Source of the DNA: Bosea sp. (in: a-proteobacteria)
GTDB lineage: Bacteria; Pseudomonadota; Alphaproteobacteria; Rhizobiales; Beijerinckiaceae
Reading direction: 5' to 3'
Length of the DNA stretch: 64,000 bases
Assembly: GCA_023910605.1 (NCBI GenBank)
Contig: JAAVVV010000001.1
Span: 1,354,698-1,418,697 of the forward strand
Numbering within the stretch: the first letter of the stretch is position 1; each line of letters starts with the position of its first letter. This document shows positions 1 to 8,895 of the stretch, piece after piece. Position numbers and translations under genes: made by a program. Under the pieces are notes generated by a model, which was not told the DNA's origin, did no database searches, and worked only from the letters and a program-made list of their open reading frames with translations.

Positions 1-355
1 CGTCAAAAGGGGGGGCGCCGATGAACTCGACCTGCGGGCAGAGGTTGGCGTGTCCCTTGCGACACCAGTCGCAGTTGCCGCACGCGTGATTGGGATCGAC
101 CGCGACCAGCGTGCCGCGGCTGAGTCCAAGACTCTCGACATCCTCACACAGAAAGCCGCCGAACTCATGGCCAGGGATAAAGCCGTCTCCAATAACGGCG
201 GCGCCGATGCCTCCATCCTTGAAGTAGTGAAGGTCGCTTCCGCAAAGCCCGACTGCAGCAACGTCGAGCAGGACTTCATCCGGACGACCTTCCCGCAGGT
301 TGTATGGCGAGACGCGCGCGTCGCTGGGGCCATACAGGAGAAGGGCACGGCTCAT
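1..355 (-). CDS. Zinc-dependent alcohol/polyol dehydrogenase, N-terminal part (cut by window edge)
   Basis: Reading down from an ATG at 355 gives about 118 residues of a medium-chain dehydrogenase and then runs off the left edge. Visible family marks are the catalytic-zinc cysteine in VGLCGSDLHYF, the zinc-binding GHEFGG, and the four-cysteine structural zinc loop CGNCDWCRKGHANLC. The NAD(P)-binding half lies outside the window. The GCSGSD/HYF-type start resembles sorbitol, xylitol or idonate dehydrogenases, but the substrate cannot be told. The gene is transcribed away from the sugar operon that starts at 783. Inference: it could reduce the aldehyde released by the aldolase of that operon, or act on a related polyol. 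Family assignment is secure; the role is open. Confidence 0.85.
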   Translation of the reverse strand, partial: MSRALLLYGPSDARVSPYNLREGRPDEVLLDVAAVGLCGSDLHYFKDGGIGAAVIGDGFIPGHEFGGFLCEDVESLGLSRGTLVAVDPNHACGNCDWCRKGHANLCPQVEFIGAPPFD

Positions 356-454
356 GAAAAAACGCTCTGCTGCGGTCGCAACACGGGATGCCGGGCCCCC
401 GACCGGCGCGGCGAGCAAATCCTTACAATCGCATCGCAGTTAACGCAACAGCTG

Positions 455-469
455 GTTTTTTCAAAAAAC
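455..469. repeat. AT-rich 15-bp perfect palindrome in divergent promoter region
   Basis: GTTTTTT-C-AAAAAAC, perfectly symmetrical about position 462. It lies about 100 bp upstream of the dehydrogenase start at 355, in the 427-bp gap between two divergent genes. A minus-strand TTGACA lies beside it at 478-473. It may be a regulator site or simply bent A/T-tract DNA. Confidence 0.4.
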
Positions 470-542
470 AAATGTCAAGTCCGGATGGAGACTGGATCGC
501 GCGCGAGTTGAGCGGTGATGCCCGGTCAACTATCTGTTTTGT

Positions 543-555
543 CGTCATAATGACG
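543..555. promoter_or_regulatory. Candidate operator, 13-bp palindrome
   Basis: CGTCAT-A-ATGACG, a perfect odd-centred palindrome about 70 bp upstream of the predicted -35 of the sugar-transport operon. Its position and symmetry fit a LacI-, DeoR- or GntR-type site. No regulator gene is visible in this window, so its owner is unknown. Confidence 0.4.
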
Positions 556-623
556 TGCCGTGCATCCGCAGCAAGATGCGTCGCGCCGGCTCCGGGTGCC
601 GTTCAGGCGCACGCGCCGCTCGC

Positions 624-653
624 TTGACACCCACTGCCAGATGGGTCTCTAAT
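624..653 (+). promoter_or_regulatory. Predicted sigma70-type promoter of the sugar operon
   Basis: TTGACA at 624-629, an 18-nt spacer, then TCTAAT at 648-653. This implies a transcript start near 660 and a leader of about 120 nt before the binding-protein gene at 783. It is the best match in the divergent gap and is oriented towards the operon. Confidence 0.5.
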
Positions 654-782
654 CTCGTTCAGGGTTCCAATCTCGGGCGCTAGATTGTTCGGGATCTTTA
701 CGGAAGCGAACCCGAAGCGCTGCCAGCCGACAAGGGGTCGGGACATGGCAGCGTTGCCCAATGTGGCTCCTGGGAGGGAACA

Positions 783-1784
783 ATGGATAGACGCAGAACA
801 CTCAAGTTGATCGGCGGAACGGCGGCGCTGGCTGGCGCCGGCTTCCCGGGGATGGCTTTTTCTCAGGCGCAGAAGGAGATGGTCACCGTCGTTAAGATCG
901 CGGGCATTCCCTGGTTCAACGCGCTGGAGAAGGGGATTCAGAAGGGTGCGAAGGATTTCGGCATCAACGCGACCATGGTCGGCCCGGCCAACGTCGATCC
1001 GGCGCAGCAGGTCAAGCTGCTCGAAGATCTGATCGCCAAGAAGGTGGCGGTCATCGGCCTCGTGCCGCTGGATGTGAAGGTGTGCGAACCGGTTCTCAAA
1101 CGCGCCCAGGCCGCCGGTATCAAGGTGATCACGCATGAAGGGCCCGAACAGGAAGGGCGCGACTGGAACGTCGAACTGATCGATTCCGTGCGCTTTGGTG
1201 AGGTGCAGATGGAGCGTCTTGCCAAGGATATGGGCGGCAAGGGCGAATACGTGGTCTATGTCGGCACGCTGACCACGCCGCTGCACAACAAATGGGCGGA
1301 CGCGGCGATTGCATTTCAGAAAAAGAATTTCCCCGACATGAAACTTGTCGCGGACCGCTTCCCCGGCGCGGACGAGATCGACACCAGCCAGCGTACGACG
1401 CTCGATGTCATCAAGGCCTATCCGAACCTTGCCGGCATTCTCGGCTTCGGCTCGAACGGGCCGATCGGCGCCGGCAACGCGGTCCGGCAGCAGCGGCTCG
1501 GCAAGAAGATCGCGATTGTCGGCACCGTGCTGCCAAGCCAGGCCAAGGCGCTGATCAACGATGACATCATCCGTGAAGGCTTCCTCTGGAACCCGACCGA
1601 TGCCGGCTATGCGATGGTCGCAGTGGCCAAACTGGTGCTCGACGGCAAGCAGATTGTCGACGGCGTGGAAGTGCCCGGTCTAGGCAAGGCCTCCGTGGAT
1701 GTCGCAGGAAAGCAGATCAAGGTCGACAAGATCATGCGCATCAACAAGCAAACCGTCGACGGGCTGATTGCCGGCGGTCTCTGA
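783..1784 (+). CDS. Periplasmic sugar-binding protein of CUT2/RbsB-LsrB type
   Basis: 333 residues. The first ~30 form an export signal with consecutive arginines (MDRRRTLKLIGG) and an Ala-rich stretch ending at AFSQA, possibly Tat-directed. The rest is a type 1 periplasmic binding protein. It has alternating domains around IAGIPWFNALEKG, a central DPAQQVKLLEDLI segment and a hinge region near FGSNGPIGAGNA. It resembles the LsrB/RhaS/ribose group that feeds CUT2 transporters. A strong ribosome site (GGGAGG) ends 5 nt before the ATG. It is the first gene of the operon and should set the imported substrate. Given the downstream mtnK, mtnA and aldolase genes, 5-methylthioribose or 5-deoxyribose is the favoured guess; AI-2 or rhamnose are alternatives. 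Confidence 0.85.
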   Translation: MDRRRTLKLIGGTAALAGAGFPGMAFSQAQKEMVTVVKIAGIPWFNALEKGIQKGAKDFGINATMVGPANVDPAQQVKLLEDLIAKKVAVIGLVPLDVKVCEPVLKRAQAAGIKVITHEGPEQEGRDWNVELIDSVRFGEVQMERLAKDMGGKGEYVVYVGTLTTPLHNKWADAAIAFQKKNFPDMKLVADRFPGADEIDTSQRTTLDVIKAYPNLAGILGFGSNGPIGAGNAVRQQRLGKKIAIVGTVLPSQAKALINDDIIREGFLWNPTDAGYAMVAVAKLVLDGKQIVDGVEVPGLGKASVDVAGKQIKVDKIMRINKQTVDGLIAGGL

Positions 1785-1924
1785 GCCCGGTCAGACTGCA
1801 TTTCGAGGCGGATCCCAGGCGCGGTCACGTCCATCTTGCCAGGGTGGAGGCATCGTGACTGTCGCCCGGGATGGCGTCATCCCGGATCGGCATCTGTTCA
1901 ACCTTGCGATTTCGAGACGAACAA

Positions 1925-3409
1925 TTGGCGCCATTTCTGGACATGTCCGGGATATCGAAGCGCTTCGGCGGCGTTCATGCGCTTCGCGATGTCGATCTGT
2001 CGCTGAACGCTGGCGAGGTGCACTGCCTTGTGGGCGAGAATGGTTCAGGCAAATCCACTCTGATCAAGATCATTTCCGGCGTGCAGCCCCCCGAAACTGG
2101 CGGACGCATCACGATCGAGGGGCAACACTACCCAAAACTCAATCCGGTGCAGTCGACCCATTGCGGTATCCAGGTCATCTATCAGGATCTGTCGCTGTTT
2201 CCGAACCTGAGCGTCGCCGAAAACATTGCCTTCGGGCATCATCTTGGCGGCTTTCGTTCCATCGACTGGGCGGCGATGCGTGCGGCGGCGCTGCGGACGA
2301 TGGCAAGGGTTGGCGTTGCGCTCGACCCTGAAAGCCGGGTTTCCGACCTCAGCATCGCAGGGCGGCAGCTTGTGGCGATCTGCCGCGCGCTGGCAGCGGA
2401 TGCGAAGCTCCTGATCATGGACGAGCCGACGGCGTCGCTGACACGGCATGAGGTCGATGCGCTGATCCGTCTCGTCAGCGAACTGAAACGCGACGGAATC
2501 TGCATCGTCTTTGTCAGCCATCGTCTGGACGAGGTTCTTGAAATTGCCGAGCGCGTCACCGTGCTGCGCGATGGCGTGAAGGTCGGCACCTTCGCCGCCT
2601 CCGAGATGGATGACCGCAAGCTCAGTCATCTGATGACCGGCAAGGCGTTCGACTATGAGATCCGCGCGCACGACGGATCGGAGAATCCGGTCGTGCTCGA
2701 GGTTGCCGGCCTTGAACGCGAGGGCGACTATGCTGACGTGAACCTCGCCTTGCGCGCCGGGGAGATCGTTGGTCTGACGGGTCTGCTCGGCTCGGGGCGA
2801 ACGGAGCTTGCGCTCTCGCTGTTCGGCATGAATCCGCCCGATAGCGGGACGATCGCGCTCGACAACCGCCAGATTTCGCTGAAGACCAACGCGGACGCCA
2901 TCCGCCACGGCATTGCCTATGTCTCGGAGGATCGCCTTACCCTGGGACTGGTTCTTGATCAGTCGATCACCTCCAACGCCACGCTCACCGTGCTGGACCG
3001 TCTCGTGGGCGCGCTCGGCCTGATCACGGGGCAGGTCAGACGAAACCACGTTGCCGAGTGGGTGCAAGAGCTTGGGATCAAGGTCTCCGACCCCGAAAAT
3101 CCGGTCAAGACGCTCTCGGGCGGCAACCAGCAACGGGTCGTTCTCGCCAAGTGGATGGCGACGAAGCCGCGCGTGCTGATCCTCGACAGCCCGACCGTCG
3201 GTGTCGATATCGGCGCGAAGGATGGCATCTACGACATCATCCAGCGACTGGCGCGCGAGGGCGTTGCGATCCTGTTGATTTCAGACGAGATTCCCGAGGT
3301 GCTGTATCATAGTCACCGCGTCCTCGTGATGCGGCAGGGGCGCGTGACGACGGATGTGCCGGCGAGCCAGACGTCCGAGGACGCCTTGCGGCGTGCGGTC
3401 AATGCCTGA
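1925..3409 (+). CDS. Sugar ABC transporter ATPase with two fused ATP-binding domains (CUT2, RbsA-like)
   Basis: About 494 residues from a TTG at 1925; the next in-frame ATG is at 1943. The TTG is preferred because it gives the few residues that normally precede GISKRFGG in this family. Domain 1 has Walker A GENGSGKST and Walker B LLIMDEPTASL. Domain 2 has the degenerate Walker A-like GLLGSGRTE, the signature LSGGNQQRVVLAKW and LILDSPTVGVDIG. This double-ABC design is diagnostic of monosaccharide (ribose, xylose, rhamnose, AI-2) importers. The gene starts 140 bp after the binding protein and overlaps the first permease by 8 bp, so translational coupling is likely. Confidence 0.9.
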   Translation: MAPFLDMSGISKRFGGVHALRDVDLSLNAGEVHCLVGENGSGKSTLIKIISGVQPPETGGRITIEGQHYPKLNPVQSTHCGIQVIYQDLSLFPNLSVAENIAFGHHLGGFRSIDWAAMRAAALRTMARVGVALDPESRVSDLSIAGRQLVAICRALAADAKLLIMDEPTASLTRHEVDALIRLVSELKRDGICIVFVSHRLDEVLEIAERVTVLRDGVKVGTFAASEMDDRKLSHLMTGKAFDYEIRAHDGSENPVVLEVAGLEREGDYADVNLALRAGEIVGLTGLLGSGRTELALSLFGMNPPDSGTIALDNRQISLKTNADAIRHGIAYVSEDRLTLGLVLDQSITSNATLTVLDRLVGALGLITGQVRRNHVAEWVQELGIKVSDPENPVKTLSGGNQQRVVLAKWMATKPRVLILDSPTVGVDIGAKDGIYDIIQRLAREGVAILLISDEIPEVLYHSHRVLVMRQGRVTTDVPASQTSEDALRRAVNA

Positions 3410-4406
3410 CATGACAGCCGCCGCTTTCCTCCGCTTCCGGCGCAGCCACGAATTCTGGCTGCTGATAGTGACTCTTGTGCTGTGTGTCGGGCTTGGTCTC
3501 GCGAACCGGCAGTTTCTGACGATGCAGAACCTGTTCGACCTTTTGACCTCCTACGCCTTTGTCGGCATTCTGGCCCTTGGGCTGCTGGTTGTGCTGATCG
3601 CGGGGGGCATCGACATATCGTTCACCGCGACGGCGTCTGTTGCGCAATACGTGGCGCTTGGCGTTGCCATCGCCTATGGCGGCAACTGGGTCAGCGTCTT
3701 CACGATGGCGATCTGCGTCGGTGTCGCACTTGGTGCCATCAACGCTGTTTTCGTACAGCAGTTGCGTATCCCATCGATCATCGTCTCCGTGGCGACGCTA
3801 AACATATTCTACGGGTTGCTGATCTTCTTCACAGGCGGAAAATACCTCTATTCGCTGCCAGACTGGTTCTCGACCGGGATATTCTGGTTCGAATTCGAAT
3901 GGGAGAAGGATAGGACCTACGGCGTCAACCTGCAAATCCTGGCGCTTGGCCTCTGCTTCCTCCTGACATGGCTTTTGCTGAACCGCACCAATATCGGCCG
4001 GCAGATCTACGCGCTCGGCGGCAACCCGGATGCGGCGCAGCGGCTCGGCTTTCACGTTTTTGGGCTCAATATGCTGGTCTACTGCTATATGGGCGTGATG
4101 GCGGGCGTTGCCTCGCTGGTGCACGCGCAGCTGGCTCAATCTGTGGCGCCAACAGTCCTGGTCGGCAAGGAGCTCGATGTCGTCGCCGCCGTCGTGCTCG
4201 GCGGTGCGAGCCTGATGGGTGGGGTGGGGACGGTCCTCGGCACGTTCCTCGGCCTCGCGCTGCTCGCGATCCTTCAGAACGGATTGATCCTGCTCGGTGT
4301 TTCCTCGTATTGGTCGTCGCTCTTTGTCGGGCTTGTCATTCTGGTCTCGGTCTCGGTGACGGCATGGTCCCAGCGTGAGCAGCGCCTGCGAAAGGTGCGG
4401 GCATGA
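3402..4406 (+). CDS. Sugar ABC transporter permease 1 (CUT2/RbsC-LsrC type)
   Basis: About 334 residues with roughly eight to ten hydrophobic segments, the first being WLLIVTLVLCVGLGLA. It has the BPD_transp_2-type coupling region with GGNPDAAQRLGF and the conserved AAVVLGGASLMGG. An alternative start is the ATG at 3411, three codons downstream. It overlaps the ATPase gene before it and shares ATGA with the next permease, so the two permeases form a heterodimeric channel made from one message. Confidence 0.88.
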   Translation: MPDMTAAAFLRFRRSHEFWLLIVTLVLCVGLGLANRQFLTMQNLFDLLTSYAFVGILALGLLVVLIAGGIDISFTATASVAQYVALGVAIAYGGNWVSVFTMAICVGVALGAINAVFVQQLRIPSIIVSVATLNIFYGLLIFFTGGKYLYSLPDWFSTGIFWFEFEWEKDRTYGVNLQILALGLCFLLTWLLLNRTNIGRQIYALGGNPDAAQRLGFHVFGLNMLVYCYMGVMAGVASLVHAQLAQSVAPTVLVGKELDVVAAVVLGGASLMGGVGTVLGTFLGLALLAILQNGLILLGVSSYWSSLFVGLVILVSVSVTAWSQREQRLRKVRA

Positions 4407-5434
4407 CGCCGGCATCGGGCGCATCACTCGGACAACGCCTTGGCAGCGTATTTGGCAGCGTGCTTGGCAGCGTGCTTGGAAGAGGGACAATCGGCACGCT
4501 GGCGCTGCTGTTGCTCGCGCTCATCGCGGTGTTCGGACTAGCGATCGGCGAGCGCTTCTTCTCGGTCAACACCTTGCAATCTATGGCATTCCAGATGCCA
4601 GAGCTTGGCATTCTCTCGCTGGCCATGATGCTGGCGCTGCTCGCCGGCGGACTTAACCTGTCGATCATCGCCACCGCCAACCTGACAGGGTTGACGATTG
4701 CCTTTGTCCTGACGCGGTTTGTGCCGGGAAGCGAGGGCGTCGCCTGGGTCGGCTGGCAAGTTGCGGCAATTTTGGCGGGCTTCGCCGTCGCGGGGCTGAT
4801 CGGCCTCGTGAACGGGTATGTCATTGCCTATCTCGGCGTTTCGCCCATCCTGGCGACGCTTGGAACGATGACGCTCTGCAAGGGCATTGCCATCGGGCTG
4901 ACGCGGGGAAATGTCATTTCCGGCTTTCCGGATCCGATCGTCTTCATCGGCAACGGCACGGTATTCGGCGTTCCCTTTGCAATGATCGTCTTTGGGCTCT
5001 GCGCGGTTCCCGTAGCGATCCTGCTCAATGCGACGCCCTTCGGCGCGAAAGTGTACATGATCGGCTCGAACGAGAAGGCTACTCGTTATTCCGGGGTCGA
5101 TACACGCGCGATCATTCTCAGGCTTTATGTGCTTTCCAGCCTGCTTGCCGGGGCTGCGGCCGTCGTGATGATGGCGCGCTTCAACTCCGCCAACGCCGCC
5201 TACGGCGAGAGCTATCTGCTCGTCACGATCCTTGCGGCGGTGCTCGGCGGGGTCAATCCGTTCGGCGGATTTGGCAAGGTCGGCGGACTGATCCTGTCGC
5301 TGGTCATCCTGCAGGTCATTTCCTCGGCCTTCAACCTGCTCAATTTCAGCCCGTTTCTGACGCTGGCGATCTGGGGCGGCATCCTGATCGCGGTCGCAGC
5401 CGTTCCGCATCTTCGCAGCAAGGTTCAACGGTAG
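4403..5434 (+). CDS. Sugar ABC transporter permease 2 (CUT2/LsrD type)
   Basis: 343 residues, many membrane segments, with GSNEKATRYSGVD (coupling region) and AAVLGGVNPFGGFG near the C-terminus as in RbsC/LsrD proteins. The ATG overlaps the stop of permease 1 (ATGA). The cytoplasmic N-terminus carries the repeat GSVFGSVLGSVLG, encoded by a 12-bp tandem repeat at 4440-4475. The two-permease arrangement is as in the lsr and rha transporters. Confidence 0.88.
   Translation: MTPASGASLGQRLGSVFGSVLGSVLGRGTIGTLALLLLALIAVFGLAIGERFFSVNTLQSMAFQMPELGILSLAMMLALLAGGLNLSIIATANLTGLTIAFVLTRFVPGSEGVAWVGWQVAAILAGFAVAGLIGLVNGYVIAYLGVSPILATLGTMTLCKGIAIGLTRGNVISGFPDPIVFIGNGTVFGVPFAMIVFGLCAVPVAILLNATPFGAKVYMIGSNEKATRYSGVDTRAIILRLYVLSSLLAGAAAVVMMARFNSANAAYGESYLLVTILAAVLGGVNPFGGFGKVGGLILSLVILQVISSAFNLLNFSPFLTLAIWGGILIAVAAVPHLRSKVQR
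4440..4479 (+). repeat. 12-bp tandem repeat (three copies plus partial) inside permease 2
   Basis: TTGGCAGCGTAT, TTGGCAGCGTGC, TTGGCAGCGTGC, then TTGG. The unit is a multiple of three, so copy-number change would lengthen or shorten the N-terminal GSVL repeats without a frameshift. Confidence 0.8.
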
Positions 5435-5440
5435 GGCGAG

Positions 5441-6862
5441 ATGGCGCGCGCGGTCGAACCTTCACGGATCGCCGTTCTCGATATTGGCAAGACCAATCTC
5501 AAGCTGCTGGTTGCCAGCGAGGACGGCTGGCCAATCGAAACTCTCACCGTTCCGAATGCTGCAAGTACAGCAAGTCCTTACCTTGCCTATGACCATGCGG
5601 TGCTGGAAGGCTGGTTCCTTGATGCGCTGGCGGAGGTTACGAAGAGACACGCCATTGGCGCGCTGATCGCGACCGCGCATGGCTGCGGGGCGGTGCTGGT
5701 TGAGGGGGACGTCGCCGTCCTCCCTATGATGGATTACGAAGCCGTCTCTCCGCCGGAGATCGACGCGGCTTATGCGGCGTGCGCCCCGCCCTATGCGGAA
5801 GTGTTCTGCTCGAACGGCGCGGGGGCGATGCGGCTCGCCAAACAGCTGCTCTGGCAGGAGCAGGCGTTTCCGGCCGAATTCGCACGCGCAACCGCCTATC
5901 TGACGACGGCGCAGTATTTCGCCATGCGGCTGGGCGGACGAAAGGCGAGCGAGATTTCCCAGCTCGCCGCGCAGGGGCATATCTGGGATGCAGCGCGGGG
6001 CCGGCCGTCCTCCATCATGCGCGCGCGGGGCTGGGACAGGCTGCTGCCGGAGCCGCAGCCCGCCGGAGCGGTGTTGGGGACGGTGTCGGAGCGCGTGGCC
6101 AGGCGAACGGGGCTCGCGCCCACGACCGAGATTCTCTCTGGCGTGCACGATTCAAACGGCAATCTCTTCCGCTACAAGGCCGCCGGCATGGCGGAGGCCT
6201 CGATCCTCTCGACCGGCACATGGATGATCGGCTTCAAGCGCGGGCTTGATCCGGGCCTGCTCGACCCGGATCGGGCAATGGTGCTGAACATCGATGTCGA
6301 TGGTGCGCCGGTGCCCTCAACCTTGACGATGACCGGCCGCGAATATGACGTGATCCGGCGCGATCATGACGCCGATGACGGGCAGGTTCTGGCGGCGATC
6401 CCGCAACTGGCCACCCAGGGCACGCTGGCTTTGCCATCGTTTGTCGGCGATCACGGACTGTTTCCCGGCTCGTCCCGCCAGGGCCGCATCACCGGACCGA
6501 TGCCAAGAACGCCGGCCGAATGGCAGGGCCTCGCGGTGCTCTATGCCGCCTTTTCTGCCAATCGCTGCCTCGATTTGCTCAGGAGCGGCAGCCAGATCGT
6601 CATCGATGGCGGTTTTGCGACGAATCTGCCCTTCGCGCGAACGCTTGCAGCACTCAGAGCGCATCAGCCAGTCTATTCCAGCGCCTCACGAGACGGAACG
6701 GCCCTTGGCGCGGCGCTCCTCTGGAAACGCTTTTCCCGGACAGCCCCCGTCTCCAGCGTCGTTATCGAGGAATGTCTGCCGCTGGATGGAAATGGCGGGG
6801 TTCGGGCTGCGCTCCATTCCGCCTATTCATCCTGGACCGCACATTCGGAGCATGCATCATGA
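5441..6862 (+). CDS. FGGY-family carbohydrate kinase
   Basis: 473 residues. The N-terminal FGGY domain opens with the phosphate-binding DIGKTNLKL. The C-terminal domain carries LSTGTWMIGF and, near residue 395, IDGGFATNLPFA. Members phosphorylate sugars or ketoses (rhamnulose, fuculose, xylulose, ribulose, AI-2). Closest in feel are rhamnulo-/fuculokinase-like rhizobial proteins, which add phosphate at C1 of a ketose. It begins 6 bp after permease 2 and overlaps the aldolase by ATGA. Inference: it makes a ketose-1-phosphate for that aldolase, in parallel with the MtnK-MtnA branch. The substrate is not known. Confidence 0.85.
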   Translation: MARAVEPSRIAVLDIGKTNLKLLVASEDGWPIETLTVPNAASTASPYLAYDHAVLEGWFLDALAEVTKRHAIGALIATAHGCGAVLVEGDVAVLPMMDYEAVSPPEIDAAYAACAPPYAEVFCSNGAGAMRLAKQLLWQEQAFPAEFARATAYLTTAQYFAMRLGGRKASEISQLAAQGHIWDAARGRPSSIMRARGWDRLLPEPQPAGAVLGTVSERVARRTGLAPTTEILSGVHDSNGNLFRYKAAGMAEASILSTGTWMIGFKRGLDPGLLDPDRAMVLNIDVDGAPVPSTLTMTGREYDVIRRDHDADDGQVLAAIPQLATQGTLALPSFVGDHGLFPGSSRQGRITGPMPRTPAEWQGLAVLYAAFSANRCLDLLRSGSQIVIDGGFATNLPFARTLAALRAHQPVYSSASRDGTALGAALLWKRFSRTAPVSSVVIEECLPLDGNGGVRAALHSAYSSWTAHSEHAS

Positions 6863-7572
6863 CCAGTTTCAACCACATCGCCCTGCGACAGGGGATTGTC
6901 GATACCTGTCGGGAGATGAACCGCAACGGTCTCAACCAGGGAACATCCGGCAATCTCTCGCATCGGACCCCCGACGGCATGCTGATTACGCCGACATCGC
7001 TTCCCTATGAGCGCATGGAAGCGGATGACATTGTCGCAATGGCCTTCTCAGCGGAATACGAGGGCAATCATCGCCCATCTTCCGAATGGCGGTTCCACCG
7101 CGATATCCTGAGGGCGCGCGCGGATGTGAATGTCGTGCTCCACACGCATTCAACCTACTCGACCATTCTTGCTGTGCATGAGCGCGCCATTCCCTGTTTC
7201 CACTACATGGTCGCCGTCGCTGGCGGGAACGACATCCGCTGCGCGCCCTATGCCTGTTTTGGCACACAAGCGCTTTCTGATCACGCGCTGCGCGCGCTCG
7301 AAGGGCGGAATGCGTGTCTGCTCGGCCATCACGGGCTGATCGTTACCGCGCAGACCTTCGAAAAGGCGCTCTGGCTCGCCGTCGAGGTTGAGACGCTGGC
7401 GAAGATGTATGTCCACGCGCTGGCGATCGGCGAACCGCCGCGCCTCAGCGAGGCCGAGATGGCGCAGGTGCATGAGCAGATCCGGCGGATGGGGTACGGG
7501 CAGGCCCCCGACCTTGACGGTGTCGGCGATATCCCGCGACCCAGGGCGTCCGCGGTCGGAGAAACGCATTGA
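6859..7572 (+). CDS. Class II aldolase, fuculose-1-phosphate/5-methylthioribulose-1-phosphate type
   Basis: 237 residues, the size of FucA-type zinc aldolases. Seen: phosphate loop NQGTSGNLS (26-34), the catalytic Glu in PSSEW (E76), zinc ligands H95 and H97 in LHTHST, and a third His in LLGHHG (157/158). These enzymes split ketose-1-phosphates into DHAP and an aldehyde. Because it lies directly in front of mtnK and mtnA, the likely substrates are 5-methylthioribulose-1-phosphate (giving DHAP and methylthioacetaldehyde) and/or 5-deoxyribulose-1-phosphate (giving DHAP and acetaldehyde), as in the DHAP shunt. The ATG overlaps the kinase stop, and its TGA overlaps the mtnK ATG. Confidence 0.87.
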   Translation: MTSFNHIALRQGIVDTCREMNRNGLNQGTSGNLSHRTPDGMLITPTSLPYERMEADDIVAMAFSAEYEGNHRPSSEWRFHRDILRARADVNVVLHTHSTYSTILAVHERAIPCFHYMVAVAGGNDIRCAPYACFGTQALSDHALRALEGRNACLLGHHGLIVTAQTFEKALWLAVEVETLAKMYVHALAIGEPPRLSEAEMAQVHEQIRRMGYGQAPDLDGVGDIPRPRASAVGETH

Positions 7573-8882
7573 TGGGCGCAGGTGCCGAGGCCCTGCCCGT
7601 GAGAGGGCGTTTCGTCGGTGGCGTGACCTATGCGCCGCTGGATGATGGACGGTTGCGCATGCTTGTCCATGATATTCCGGCCTGCCGGACGATTCTTGGG
7701 GACGATGCTGCGACATGGTCCATCCGCGAGGTGGGGGACGGCAATCTCAATCTCGTGTTCATCGTGGAAAGCGGCACGGGTGGCGTCGTCATCAAGCAGG
7801 CGCTGCCCTATGTGCGCCTTGTTGGCGAAAGCTGGCCTTTGCCGCTCGACCGTTCGCATTTCGAGCATGAAGCACTCAAGCAGCAGGCCGCGCATGTCCC
7901 GTTTCTGGTCCCGGCGATCCACCATTTCGAGGCCGGGCAGGCCGCTATCGTCATGGAGTATCTTTCGGAGCATGCTATCCTGCGCAAGGGGCTGATCCGA
8001 CGGGTGATCTATCCACAACTGGCGGACCATCTCTCGACCTTCCTGGCCGAAATGCTGTTCCGCACCTCAGATCTTGCGCTGCCGGCCCATGACAAGAAAC
8101 TGCTGCAATCGCTGTTCTGTCAGAACACGGCCCTGTGCAAGATCACCGAGGACCTCGTCTTCACCGATCCTTACCGCGTTGCACCGCTCAACCGATGGAC
8201 CAGCCCGCAACTGGATGGCATTGCTGCTGAATTCCGTTCCGATGGGCCTCTCAAGATCGCGGTTCAGGAGCTGAAATGGGCGTTTCTGTCGCACGGGGAA
8301 GCGCTGCTGCATGGCGATCTGCATACGGGATCCGTGATGGTGACCCCGGCGGATACGCGCGTCATCGATCCGGAATTCGCCTTTTTCGGGCCGATGGGCT
8401 ACGACATCGGCGCGGTGCTCGCCAACCTGATGCTGAACTATCTTGCCCAGGGGGAGCATCCCGGCACGGCGGAGGCGATCGCAGAGTATCGCGTCTGGCT
8501 TGTCCGGGTGATCGAAGCGGTCTGGACCGGGTTTGACACCAAATTCCGTGCGCTCTGGCAGGAGGCGGCGACCGGCGATGCCTTTGCCGCCGACCTCTTC
8601 ACCGATCCCGCAAGCGCGAGCGCATTGGATGCGCATCGTAAAGCGGTGATCGAGCGGATTTTCGCGGACAGCGTCGGGTTCGCGGGTGCGAAGATGGTGC
8701 GGCGGGTCCTCGGGCTCGCGCATGTCGAGGATCTTGAAACGATCACGGATCCTGATCGTCGCGCAGCCTGCGAAACGCGGGTGCTGCGCCTTGCGCGTGT
8801 CATGATGCTGGAGCGCCAATCCATCCGGACGATTTCGCAACTCGCCGGCATGCTCGTTGCGGCGGCGGAGGGCGATCCATGA
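7572..8882 (+). CDS. mtnK: S-methyl-5-thioribose kinase
   Basis: 436 residues of the APH-like kinase fold. Diagnostic stretches are [10 protein letters not shown] (nucleotide loop), [11 protein letters not shown] (catalytic Brenner loop) and [17 protein letters not shown] (metal-binding DPE). MtnK phosphorylates 5-methylthioribose at O1 and often also 5-deoxyribose. ATG at 7572 shares one base with the aldolase stop (TGATG); a TTG one codon earlier is possible. The ~30 residues before [14 protein letters not shown] make the N-terminus a little longer than usual. The product feeds MtnA, encoded 13 bp downstream. Confidence 0.93.
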   Translation: MGAGAEALPVRGRFVGGVTYAPLDDGRLRMLVHDIPACRTILGDDAATWSIREVGDGNLNLVFIVESGTGGVVIKQALPYVRLVGESWPLPLDRSHFEHEALKQQAAHVPFLVPAIHHFEAGQAAIVMEYLSEHAILRKGLIRRVIYPQLADHLSTFLAEMLFRTSDLALPAHDKKLLQSLFCQNTALCKITEDLVFTDPYRVAPLNRWTSPQLDGIAAEFRSDGPLKIAVQELKWAFLSHGEALLHGDLHTGSVMVTPADTRVIDPEFAFFGPMGYDIGAVLANLMLNYLAQGEHPGTAEAIAEYRVWLVRVIEAVWTGFDTKFRALWQEAATGDAFAADLFTDPASASALDAHRKAVIERIFADSVGFAGAKMVRRVLGLAHVEDLETITDPDRRAACETRVLRLARVMMLERQSIRTISQLAGMLVAAAEGDP

Positions 8883-8895
8883 GGCGCATGGTGCC

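Noticed and set aside
7569..7571. TTG start for mtnK one codon upstream
   Set aside because: The ATG at 7572 gives the usual TGATG overlap with the aldolase stop.
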